A stretch of 64,000 bases of DNA from Owenia fusiformis (lineage: Eukaryota; Annelida; Polychaeta; Sabellida; Oweniidae). How positions within the stretch are numbered: position 1 is the first letter of the stretch; the number at the start of each line of letters is the position of its first letter. The stretch lies in contig CAIIXF020000001.1 of the NCBI GenBank assembly GCA_903813345.2, positions 38,907,366 through 38,971,365 of the forward strand, written 5' to 3'. The position numbers and the translations under genes are program-made. This document shows, piece after piece, positions 51,556-62,672 of this stretch. The notes beneath the pieces are model-generated. The model was not told the origin of the DNA. It did no database searches and saw only the letters and a program-made list of their open reading frames with translations.

Positions 51556-51831
51556 ATAATGGACATAGTCCATTTATGGACACTTAGACACTTCTTGTGT
51601 GGCATTCCCTGAAAATCCAAAATACCACAGTAGATGGGTTTTTACACCCATTGAGAGCTTTTGTAATGTGGATAACCACACAAAAAAATTAACCACAGAA
51701 GCTATTTATTTTACTACCCGAACAACCACAAATACCCCCATTCAAGAACACGGACGGACGGACGGACGGACGGACGGACGGACAGATGGACGAGTGAGTG
51801 ATTGCAAAAGCTCACTATGTGAGCTAAAAAA
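51556..51831. repeat. Repeat with GGAC minisatellite at right edge of the large insertion
   Basis: Contains ccacagta and accacacaaa words like the TGTGGTAT element, then a perfect cggacggacgga run (51752-51782), then gcaaaagctcactatgtgag. Directly after it the UGT 3' flank resumes (51832). Confidence 0.7.
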
Positions 51832-52118
51832 GTATTTCATTACTTACACTTGAAATTGAACTAACCATATTTCTCTAGCTTGAATCAAGGAAAAATTCAC
51901 AATATATTGTTTAACAATTTTATTACTTTACAATTTAGGAAGAAATTGCCTAAAAAATGAGGAGGTACCCTCGAAGTTCCCTTTCTATTTTTTCATGTCC
52001 ATGATATAATAATAATGTGATCCCTGATGTAACTTGGAACTGATTGTCTTCAAACCTTAGTCTGGACTGAATGAAATATCTATAATATCAGTAAGGTATT
52101 ATTAGCCAAAATGAAAAG

Positions 52119-53660
52119 TTACTCTGACTTAATTTTTTGTCTACCTCGACAGCAACACTTAGATATAACCATCCTGCAGCAACAAGTTAGTAACAGTGAC
52201 ATGATGCCCAATCCCAGCATGACAATGCACATAACATCCAGGAGAAGTAGCTGGTATAAAGGCATGTCAATGGAATGAGACTTGAGATGGTCAGAGCCAT
52301 ACTTCAATACATGCCTCACCCAGTGTGCAACTTTCTCCTGGGCAGGCATTTGCTCTTTTACAATTGCAGAGCAGCGCTTGATCTTGCTCCTGAAAGTGTC
52401 ATTAGTTGTGAGTTCAATCAAATTTTGTATAAGGCTTTCTGTAGTAAAAGTCTTCATTTGGAGGTCTAACCCAAAGCCTTTAACTCGCATCCTAACAGCA
52501 TTGCTGAACTGGTCTCCATTCAAAGGGAATGTAAGAGTAGGTACACCATGGTAGACAGCCTCTAGTTGACCATTGTTGCCACCATGTGTGATAAACAAAA
52601 TGGTCCTGGGATGTCCAAGAATATCATTCTGGGGTAGCCAATTCAAAGGAAGCACATTGTCAGGCACCTTCAATGTAGTTTCACTGTTTCTCATAATAAA
52701 TCTCAATTTAGGGAAAACTTTAAACGCATCAAAAAATTTCTTCAAAACACGATCAGGCATTTTTGAGAAAATACTTCCAAATGTCATTATAACAATCCCA
52801 TCTTTAGCCCCCTGGATGAAGCTTTCAATATTCTCTGGGAGAGGATGTGGAGGATATGCTCCCATGCCTCCTACCATCTGATAATGTGGGGCAGTAACTC
52901 GTGGATAATCCAGACAAACATCTTGAAGATTGACAAGTACCAACTCAGACTGTTTGTAGAGAAAATCCATGCTGACAGCAGGCTTATTGGGGGCATATTC
53001 TGCGATAATACTATTAGGATACAGGACAGCAGGAAGCACATAGAGTGTCATGAATTGGGCAAACGTGTTAATCAATCTCTGTGTTACAGACATGTTATCA
53101 GTAAACCAGAAAGCTGGCAATGGTTGAACTGAAGGCAGTCCAGTAACTCCTGAAGCAAGTGGATCATCTGAGGCTGTTAGTGTTATGTATGGGATTGAAT
53201 GTCGGTATGCTAACACATACAAATACCTACAGAACAAAGTACCATCTATAATTGCTAAATTGAATTCAGTAGCATCCATCTGCTGTTTAAGCCCATTGTC
53301 ACCAAGTACATCTAATTTCTGATTGTCAACAAGGTTTTTTATAGTACTCAGTGTTGTCATTAGAGACACTGGTTCTTTATTTTCTCCAAACACATCATTC
53401 TCCATAGCTTTCCTTAAGTCATCACTCTTGTCACCATTCACACTGTCATATGTGATATAGTTTAATCCATGTTTATCGAGTGTTTTCTTATGACGAGGAG
53501 CAATAACAAAAGTGACAGAATGCCCTTCCTTTACTAAAGTATGGGCTGTCACCACAAAGAAATTCACATGACTGACATGGTCAAAGGGCATCATAACCAG
53601 ATTCTTGCAGCGGACAAGACAAATTAGTCCAAGTGTCATCAGGAGGTGAAGCAACAACAT
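52119..53660 (-). CDS. UDP-glycosyltransferase, copy C
   Basis: One coding exon of 513 residues, nearly identical to copies A and B. The signal peptide is two residues shorter because of a 6-bp deletion (MLLLHLLMTLGLICLVRC). Catalytic His, Asp, signature (ITHGGNNGQLEAVYHG), membrane anchor and KIKSE ending are kept. One change is inside the signature: Asn replaces Phe in FPLNGDQ, next to the Asp-Gln that holds the UDP-sugar. Other differences include KNLVMMPF for ENLVMMPF and AYPPHPLPE for AHHPHPLPE. The upstream TATA-like box of copies A and B is lost in a ~20-bp deletion near 53690, and foreign repeats lie from 53808 on, so its expression may differ. The frame is open. Confidence 0.95.
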   Translation of the reverse strand: MLLLHLLMTLGLICLVRCKNLVMMPFDHVSHVNFFVVTAHTLVKEGHSVTFVIAPRHKKTLDKHGLNYITYDSVNGDKSDDLRKAMENDVFGENKEPVSLMTTLSTIKNLVDNQKLDVLGDNGLKQQMDATEFNLAIIDGTLFCRYLYVLAYRHSIPYITLTASDDPLASGVTGLPSVQPLPAFWFTDNMSVTQRLINTFAQFMTLYVLPAVLYPNSIIAEYAPNKPAVSMDFLYKQSELVLVNLQDVCLDYPRVTAPHYQMVGGMGAYPPHPLPENIESFIQGAKDGIVIMTFGSIFSKMPDRVLKKFFDAFKVFPKLRFIMRNSETTLKVPDNVLPLNWLPQNDILGHPRTILFITHGGNNGQLEAVYHGVPTLTFPLNGDQFSNAVRMRVKGFGLDLQMKTFTTESLIQNLIELTTNDTFRSKIKRCSAIVKEQMPAQEKVAHWVRHVLKYGSDHLKSHSIDMPLYQLLLLDVMCIVMLGLGIMSLLLTCCCRMVISKCCCRGRQKIKSE

Positions 53661-53807
53661 TCTGCACGGTTTCCTGAAAATAGTTCAAATTCATAAAATA
53701 GAGCTTAAAGCGCCTCTGAACCATTGCAGTTTGATTTATATCTGGGAAGAAACTAAAAGATGTTGACATATGGTATTCATAACCCTACCAATTTTTTTAA
53801 TTTAAAG

Positions 53808-54627
53808 TCCCCATGTAAAGTTTGGAACTATTTTTTTATCATTCATTTACTTTGTAATTTTAGAGATTTTTGAAAAAAAAGAAATTTTTGAAAAATAGTT
53901 GTGAACATTTCATTTATCAGATATTCAAATCCCACCATTTTTCAAAAAAAAGTTGAAATTGTTTAATCATCAAATATTTCTTCATACATTTCAAAAAAGT
54001 TTATCTTTAACATCAATGCAAAGATTGAACAAAGGACACACTATTTCAATAATAAAATGCCACATTTAATGGGCCACTTCAATGTTTTAGCAAATAAAAA
54101 ATATTATGCAACATTAGTGATGTCATTATGACTCACTCAGGTGGCAAAAACTTTTTGAAAAAAATTGAAAATTCTTTTCAATGTCAATCTTTTCTAAATA
54201 TGCTAGACTTCAATGATAAACCAATGTTGATTGTCTAACAAGGTTAAAAGGAAAAATATATTTTGTTTTAGATATAATTGTACCATTGGTTTCTATGAGA
54301 ACTAAAACTTTGAAATGCGTTTATCTCGGACCCATTTTCATGCACTGATGAGTTCATTACTCGCTAAGTTATTTATGAACCGATTTTCTAAATTTTTTCG
54401 CAAAAAAACATGCAAGGATGAATGCTATGCATTGGTATGAATTGTGGCTTATTAAAAGATACCTGTGACCTCTAAAAGTTGGTTTTAAATAAATTCACGA
54501 ATTTTTGAACAAAAAGTCCTTCAAAAACCACTTTTTGATTTAAAAAAAGGTTTCACATATCAAACTTTGATAACACTGGGTAAGACTACAATATAAACCA
54601 AAGTGGTTTAAACTTTATATGGGGACT
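53808..54627. mobile_element. Inverted-repeat element upstream of UGT copy C
   Basis: The left end agtccccatgtaaagtttgg and the right end aaactttatatggggact are inverted matches. A second copy lies inverted at 62673-63560 or beyond. Copies A and B keep only agtccccatgtaaagt at the same site, directly joined to the minisatellite. No coding frame. Confidence 0.75.
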
Positions 54628-55085
54628 TTAACGACTAGAAAACAGCATCTCCTAGGTATCAGCAAATAAAATTTGAACCAAATCTGTCTACTGGTAGACA
54701 ACTGTTTTTAAGTTATCAAAGATTATGTTTTTCACGAAAAATGGCAGTTATTTTGAAATTCAGCTGCCATCTTGAAAATTCCTTTTGAGCAGAGCTAGTT
54801 TATCATGAGGCATCAAAATATAAAATTTTAACCAAATCCATCAACAAGTATTTGAGATTTGTTTTTACATTTTTTACAAGAAGCGGTGGTCATTTTAAAT
54901 TGAGTAGGCATATTCAAAATTCCTTCTTGAGTAGAGCTCATAATACACTCATAATACACCCATAATCCTATATAATTTGAATCATCACCCAGATACAAAA
55001 ATGAACCAACGAATGGACAGACAGATGAATGGATGGAAGAATGGATGAACGGATGGCTTCTCTTAGCCTCCTCAAACTTCGTTTG
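54628..55085. repeat. Third copy of the element type seen in UGT-B flank
   Basis: Starts actagaaaacagcatctcct, contains atggcagttattttgaaatt and ccatcttgaaaatt, and ends with a ggatgga array and aacttcgtttggtc. This is the same plan as 36613-37390. Non-coding. Confidence 0.6.
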
Positions 55086-56480
55086 GTCAATTTGACACTC
55101 CCCCCCCTGTGACACACTCCCCTTCTGTGATACCCTTCTCACGAATCCCTGTACCACTCCCACCACTGTAACCCCATCCTCTTGTCTGACATCCCCCATC
55201 CTCTGTGACATACTCCCTTCCTGTGTCACCCTTTCCTTTTGACACCAACCCCTACAACACCCTCCCCCTGTAACACAGTCTCTTGTTTGACACCCCCTTT
55301 TTGTATGCCAGGAGTGAGCAAAAAATGAGATTGCATTTGAGACTTTCTGGGCATTTTAAAATTTCAACTTATAAAATGTATTATTTTGTTTCTCACATAC
55401 ATATGTATATGATTGTTGTTACACTACAGGGAGAGGGGTGGGTGTCACAGAGGATGGGGTGTCAAACAAGAGGATGGTCTTATAGGGGGAGAGGTGTTAC
55501 AGTAGTTGGTGATAAAAAGAAAGGGTGTCAGAGGAGAGGAGGATATTACAGAGTGTGTCAAATAAGACAGTGTTACAGGAGAAGACATGGTGTTACAGGG
55601 GTAAGTGAGAAAAAGAAAGTGTGTCAAAGAGGGAGTTTAACAAGAGGATGGTGTTACAGGGATCAGTGACAAAAAGAAAGGGTGTCAAAGGAGGGGAGGA
55701 CATTACAGAGGGAATGTCAAATAAGAGGATGATGTTACAGGGGATGTTACAAGGGTTGGTGACAAAAAGAAAGAAAGGGTGTCACAGGAGGAGAGGGTGT
55801 CACAGAGGGAGTCAAACAAGAGGGGAGTGTTACAGGGGTTGGTGACAAAAAGAAATGATGTCACAGGAGGGGAGAGTGACACAGAGGGAGTCAAACAAGA
55901 GGATGATGTTACAGGGGATGTTACAAGGGTTGGTGACAAAAAGAAAGAAAGGGTGTCACAGGAGGGGAGGGTGTCACAGAGGGAGTCAAACAAGAGGGGA
56001 GTGTTACTGGTTGGTGAAAAAAAGAAATGATGTCACAGGAGGGAAGGGTGACACAGAGGGGGTGTCAAGCAAGAGGACGTGTTACAGGGAGATGTAACAG
56101 GAGTTATTGACAAAAAGAAAGGGGGTCAAAGGAGGGGAGAATGTCAAAGAGGGTGGGGGTGTTAAACAAGAGGATAGTGTTACAGAGATTGTTGGCAAAA
56201 AGAAAGAGTGTCACAGAAGGGGAGAGTGTTACAGAGATGGGGTGTCAAAAAAGAGGACGATGTTACAGGGGGTTACAAGCATTGGTAGCAATAGAAAGTG
56301 TGTCACAGGAGGGGAGGGTGTCACAGAAACAGAATTGCTTTATACCACTTTATTTTAAATTGTTAGCAACTGGCAGCTTATCAAGATTTGTAACTGCATG
56401 AATTATGAATAAATATAACATGAAATGAAAAAGAGGGGGGTCAAACAAGAGGACAGTTTTACAGGGGGAGTGTTACATGG
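55086..56480. repeat. Minisatellite arrays upstream of UGT copy C, partly inverted
   Basis: 55086-55302 carries the ~80-bp family on the opposite strand (ccctgtaacac, ctcttgtttgacaccccc). At 55303 the sequence switches to the unique stretch tgtatgccaggagtgagc, also found upstream of A and B. 55435-56320 then holds about ten units in the usual direction, with a last fragment at 56435-56480. Confidence 0.85.
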
Positions 56481-57785
56481 TTTAAATACCATCCTGCTTA
56501 TACTGTCCTCCAATGTTAATAATCTGTTGTGTCTGCGCGTTTTACAGAAATCTGTACTAGTCTGGGTCAAAATGTTATTAATTACGAGGAACCAGGTTGC
56601 TAATCTTATACAGTGGGAGACATTAATAAACCTCAACAATCAAAAGTTGTCAAAATGAGCTAAATTCTAAGTTTCATGTCTCAAACTCTCCCTAGAAAAA
56701 TAATTCCCGTTCACTTTAAGTAGCACAATAATTGAATCCAAAGCTTCATACCTGCAAATGATAGATAAATTCAAACGAATGTTTTCATGGATCGCCATGT
56801 TTGTGATCCAAGGTGGATTGACTTCCAGAATGCAACATCAGTTAACCTTATTTACTTGTGACAGGTTTCAAAATGGCGGAACAGCATTCTGAAAGCTAGC
56901 ACGTGTCATGTTGTATTCTGGGAGCCAATCCTCCCCGCAGCGTAATTGGGCTCCAAAATCACCTCAACATTTGAAGAGTTGGCATTAACATGTGAATATC
57001 ACTTCAAATTTTTAAGTTCCTATGGACACAAATTCCACTATATTTGAAGGTTCCAGAACGGAGAAAATAGAGCACTCAATTCACTCATTCTAGATTCACT
57101 GAGGTAAGAATTTATGACATATGTGACAGAATGTCTTTTTTATATTGTTACAGTAAAATTTTAAATGTTTGGAACTTCTTTGAATTTAAAAAATAAGCAA
57201 TCAAATGAATAATATACCATGGTCATGGCAGGATCCTTGCGAAACTTAAAAACACTTAAAGGACAACTGAAATAGCTTTTTCTCAACTTGCAGCTACAAA
57301 AATTAGATAACTGCTAATGGTCATAGATAACGAAATAAAACTAACTGATCAAATTAAATTGGCCCCCACGTGATTAGTAACGTCATATACAAAATGTAGC
57401 TTTGGTTTATGGGTACCTTAGTAATGAAAACGTCACGGCAACCATAGGATTGTTGTGTAAACAAATAACAAAACATTTTGGCATTATGACGTCATGATCT
57501 AATGAACCAAAACGGGCCACGTGGGGACCAGTGAGAGATCACGTGGGGGCCAATAACGTCACAACCAATTCGAATATTGCTTATTAAGCAGCTTTAAAGA
57601 TCGTTAGAGTGAAATAATTTTCACACTACTGATGAGAAAACATGTCCAAATACATGTTTATCAAAAAATTATATTGATTCCTTCCTTTAGGTTAAAAATA
57701 CCATTTCATATCTGCTTTAATAACATGGCGACGGTTGTGCCAGGCATAAGTCTTGCAATAGATGCACGGTTATGGGTGTATAATA
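56481..57785. other. Intergenic; short inverted repeat 57358-57554
   Basis: No gene seen. attggcccccacgtgat (57358-57374) recurs inverted at 57538-57554 (atcacgtgggggccaat), bounding ~197 bp that may be a MITE. Several CACGTG motifs fall in it. Confidence 0.6.
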
Positions 57786-58171
57786 TATACCTCCTAGATG
57801 GAGGACTTCCCACTATCCGTGAATAGATAGCATGTGCAATATGAGTGCTTCTGGTTTACTCGAGTCTCTAGCTTACAGCTAGACGTAACTTTATTGATTT
57901 CGTATGTACTCTAGAAAAGGTGCTACACGCACCTAAACGCACCTAGAACTCATTTTTAATAAATTTTATAAATATTTTTATACCTCCTAGATGGAGGACT
58001 TCCCACTATCCGTGAATAGATAGCATGTGCAATATGAGTGCTTCTGGTTTACTCGAGTCTCTAGCTTACAGCTAGACGTAACTTTATTGATTTCGTATGT
58101 ACTCTAGAAAAGGTGCTACACGCACCTATACGCACCTAGAACTCATTTTTAATAAATTTTATAAATATTTT
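57786..58171. repeat. 193-bp tandem duplication
   Basis: 57786-57978 and 57979-58171 are almost identical (one clear difference: cacctaaacgc against cacctatacgc). Each unit has tacctcctagatggaggact (a short palindrome), ttacagctagacgtaac and gtgctacacgcacct. Confidence 0.95.
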
Positions 58172-59189
58172 TAAGAATATTAATCATATTTAGGATGAAG
58201 CGTTGCTTGTCTGGATTTAGATATTTCAAAATTTCATTTCGGAGTTTGACACATGGTGAAATTTTCTCGCTGTAGCTAAAAATGGCTTCCGGTTCTGGAC
58301 GTGAATAAAATTTGAAATTATTCTCGCTTAAAGAAATCAAATATAACAATAGATTCAGATAGGGATGTGAGCTGATGTTCTTCAAATCTATACATAAAGG
58401 TATATTTCATATTATTATGCCATATTTACTGTGCGTGTGACACAATGATTTACAATATTTATAATACTAAGGCAGCTCAATCTTCCTCCTCAAAGCCGGA
58501 ATATAGAGAAGGCTTTGGACCGAAGTAACTTCTGGTGAGTGGTGAACTTTGAACTATTGAACTATCTATTGTTCCTGGGATTGTCCCCGTGATTCAATAT
58601 TCAGGATTCTGTAATTGGGGACGATTAAAGGGTGTTAATACAGCCTTTGAAAGAGGTAAATTGTGCATTCTTAATGTCAGTGCCTAAGATTGTGTGTCAC
58701 CCTGTAGACTAACTGACAACATGGAGAGCATCGGAGTCTTAGGCAATAGGCCCTCCACTTCATCTAAGACTAACATAAAACTCAGACTTCATACACTTCA
58801 GACGCTGACCTGGGCATATCATAGAGGTCTATTTTATTAAATGTTATTAAACCGCTTACCTGACGTGATCGCAAACGCAGCAAATTTAGAAATCAAGCGA
58901 CCGAGAAATTTGATGCAATTTCAGGTGCATGCTCAGGTGGTTCGGAGTAAAGAAAAGATTAACCTACAGTCTGTTCAGTCGGCCAATAAAACTGAAGTAT
59001 TTCAGCCAACGCATGCGCACTGATCATAATCTTTGTTACTTTGACCAATCACAATCATCGATCATTTCCGGTAAAGCCATTGCATATGAGGTCAAGTTGA
59101 CTCGTCGCAAGTAACGACTGGATTGTTTATAAATGGCTGACATGTCGAAAATCTAGAACAATATTATAATTTGAACTAATTACAGCATT

Positions 59190-61263
59190 ATGCCTCCAAA
59201 GAGCACGAAATCAACCTCTTCTTCTTCGTCTTCTTCTCCTCCAAAGAGCACGAAATCAACCTCTTCTTCTTCTTCTTCTTCTTCTTCTTCTTCTTCTTCT
59301 TCTAGTAAGGCAAAGCCTGCACCCCTTCGTGCTTTTGGTAAGGCAAAGCCTGCAGCATCAAAACCAACGACCAAATCCTCAAAGGCAGCAACCAAGACAG
59401 CAGATGCAAAAACTACAGCCAAACCTGCAAAAGCTGATGAGAGTACAAAGAAAGATGCCACTGTTGAAATCAATCAGGAAATGAAAGGTATGTTATTTTG
59501 ATGTTCCCATTGCAGATTTTGCATTTGTCAAATATTAGATCCCGAGGGGGAGGTCATGACACAGATCTGTGCTGCCTGACCCCTCCCAGCATAATCATGG
59601 GTCACGGTGTAGCCAGGCACCAAAGTTTTACAGAAATGAATCTGAATATTTTTTCCCTTCTCTATCAAACTATTGGATCCTATTCCTACCAATCATGGGC
59701 TTTCAATAGATTTTCTATTGAATGCCCATGATCCTCTATACATGTATCTTCACCTGACTTTTGTGAAAAAGTTGAAATCAACTGGTGATAAGAGTTTTCC
59801 AGAATTGTGGACATCTTGAGCAAACATTATGCAAGCACGATATAGTAGAGCTCGATAATGTACACTGCGTCTGTGTAACAATTGTGAGGAGATGCTTTAC
59901 TGTTGTCTCAAAATTGAATTGTATAATTATATTTCAGAGCTGAAAATTGAAGAGCGTGAAATAACAGTGAAACAGATCACCTCAGTTTTATTTGAAGATG
60001 ACATCTCAAAAGAAACAAAAAAATGGCCACTTGTGATTGATGCCCCATCATCACCATGCAGCACATTTCTGAGATACAGAGATGTAAATTATATCAATGC
60101 AATCAACCCTGATGACTTCAAAGAAGAGAAGATGAGATTATCCCTGTTAGGATCTATAAGGTAAATGTATAGTAATTGTCTCAAATTTTATTTTAGTTGG
60201 GTAATGATTTATCATGTACTACTTTGTACTACACCTTTGAGTTCATAATTTCAATTCAACATTGTATATATAAATCTAATTGCCATAAAACAACATTTTA
60301 GCTCTCAATCCACTCATGTCAATAAAACAACTCTGGTTTTATTTCATTTTATTGTTATCTGGCAAAAATGTCCCCTTTTACAATTCTGATGAATTTTTTC
60401 AGAAATTGTAAGGAAAAACGTTGACATGATTTCATACTCATAACTCACTCTATCCTTTTTAATTTCTTTAGGCTAATTATAATGTTTATTTATTTTACAT
60501 GTTCCAGGTTTGGAAAGACATTTGTTATTGACATGATGGATAAAGACATTTGGAACCTGGTTGTAGAGAAACTTGACAAAATGCTACCAGGCTTAGCAAA
60601 TTCACTCCTTGATAAATCTCTTGTTCCAGAAAATAAGTGAGTATCAGAAAATAGGCTCCCGTTCCCCAAATGATTTGTATAATGTATACAGGATTAAAAC
60701 AAAAATATAGAATATTTTGTCAAGAACAAATGCTCCCTACTACATGTACCCTTGCTTGTCATCTTTCCATTTCAAAGAGTACAGCTTATTTTCATAATAT
60801 CCTTGTATTTTCCTGATAATGTATTTGTAAGACATCACTTAATTGTGCCTGTCCAATTTTCATGAGCATATATTTAGAATGCCATTTTAATTGATTTTAA
60901 AAATGATACTAGCTATGATATTCAATATAGTGACACTATCTCTTAAACAATTGAAAAAATGATGCTTTAAGTCTTTACATTGTTTGTTAACAATTATGTT
61001 TCAGTGTTTTGCTTATGAGAGAATAGCAAAGCCTCCTTCGTTAAAACAAAAAACAGTAATGTTATTTAACACCCGAAACTTATTCCAGGTTCATACCCCT
61101 AATAAAGGAGAGTGATGGTTCAGAATATACAGAAGAAAGAATGGTTCATGATATAATGGTAAGGAACATGGTTGACAACTTCAGATTTGTTCTTATCACA
61201 AGACATACGGATGTTAATAAAGAACTGAAGCAGAAAATGACAGTGATAAAGATAATGGCTTAA
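59190..61263 (+). CDS. Small protein with a lone dynein AAA5-like (D5) domain, four exons
   Basis: Exons 59190-59487, 59938-60160, 60508-60636 and 61089-61263, with GT-AG borders; the frame closes to 274 residues. Residues 1-~99 are Ser, Lys, Ala and Thr rich, with a serine run encoded by a tct/tcc microsatellite and a doubled PPKSTKSTSSSS. Residues ~101-274 follow the order of the AAA5 module of dynein heavy chains: KKWPLVIDAPSS (~127-138; in dyneins a WPLxIDPQ motif), then NPDDF, IRFGKTFVIDMMD (~173-185), KFIPLIKESDG, FRFVLITRH, and NKELKQKMTVIKI near the end. Nothing else of a motor (stalk, AAA1-4, tail) is present, and the Pro-Gln-Gly-Gln of dyneins is replaced. A role in cilia or as a regulator is conceivable but unproven. 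Similar modules occur outside dyneins in a few ankyrin/IQ proteins. A TAA stop at 61261 ends it. Confidence 0.75.
59205..59302 (+). repeat. Coding trinucleotide repeat (poly-Ser)
   Basis: A ttc/tct run inside exon 1 of the AAA5-like gene encodes serines. A 30-bp piece (cctccaaagagcacgaaatc plus following bases) is duplicated ahead of it. Length variation here would change the protein without a frameshift. Confidence 0.85.
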
Positions 61264-62672
61264 TAAGTTCATTGAAGGATGAGATACATGTACTAGCATA
61301 TCTTCATTGATAAGTCAAGAATTCTTTACACAATCAGAAAGAAGAAAGGATGGTTCACAGAGGATAAACACATGAAACATTAGGTTTAAACATACTGTTT
61401 ATGAATTATGAATACCACTCAGCATCATGAATTCAGAGTTCACATTCTCTTTGATCCATTTTCTGAGATGCAATGAAAGAAACCAGGCCTATGCATTGAA
61501 TTTATAAAAGGCAATTTACAAAATTTTCAAAAAGGATCAGAAACTATCAGACTGACCATGACATATTTCTGGTATCAGGCAATAATAAAAGATTTCAAGT
61601 GAATTGTCCAGTTTGTTTTTTGAAAAATAATTGATATGTAAAAAATGTTTGTTGATAATAGTGTTATCCTCAAATTTTAGTCTATACTGATATTATATGA
61701 CTAAAGTTATCAGTTGTTTTTATAGATGTTTTTTGATTGTGTTATGTGTTTTGTTCATGTTTTGAGGATTCTTTTGTGAGAATTGGTATTTCTAATAATA
61801 GCATAGTAAAGTAGAGGCTAATAAAGGGAATGAAATTATTTTAGAATATACAATGTATATACATGTAGTACTATATATATATAGGCTACGTATTATTGAA
61901 AATATATTTTAGTAATACTATTTTAGTAATAATTTTATGTATATGTATTATATCTGTATTCAACATCATATATCAATCAATATCATATTGTTCATATACT
62001 ATACATACCTTCAGCATTATATGATTGGTCCAGGGTCACAGCTATTTCAAGAGTTAGAAATCTGGAACCACTCATTCCCAATCATAAATCAAACAGCATT
62101 GTAGTTTGTAGGGGATGTATACCAGTTATGCTACCATATAGCCTATGATACCAACCTGCTATGTACACTATTATTCTTTACAAATATATATCATAGCAAA
62201 TGTGTTTGCTGTTAAAATACCTGTTTTATTTGTTTTTGATTTACATTGATCATAAAAAAGTCACTACTATGCTAATGCTGACAATAAGCTTGCTCATTTT
62301 CTCCAAGTTTGTATGATGAACATTTGCAATTGATGGCCTTTGATGTGATGGAATTTCAGAAAGAAGGGTGTAATATTAAATATAATACTCAAAGCAAAAC
62401 AACACTACAATGGACCTTATTTTAAAACACTAACTCAGGTTTACATTTTGAACAATTTCGTCTTAGTTTTCTTAACCACAAAATGAAAAATAGCCTTCTG
62501 GAAAGATTCCTTATACTGAACACCTTATGTGGAATGATGTATGAAAAAAATGTAATCTCCAAGACTCCCGAAATGCCATAATTTGTTTGCAATTGCAGAA
62601 TTGTATCCAATGTTCTTTGGCCTTCTTTGACCTGGAAATACAGACACACAACAGAGAATGTTGAATGTATAA
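61264..62672. other. 3' flank of AAA5-like gene, no further gene seen
   Basis: AT-rich. aataaa-type signals occur (for example ctaataaag near 61818) but none can be assigned as the polyadenylation site. No coding exon recognised. Confidence 0.5.

Noticed and set aside
59180-59473. 97-codon minus-strand frame with an acidic run
   Set aside because: Antisense to exon 1 of the AAA5-like gene. The run is just the complement of the serine repeat.
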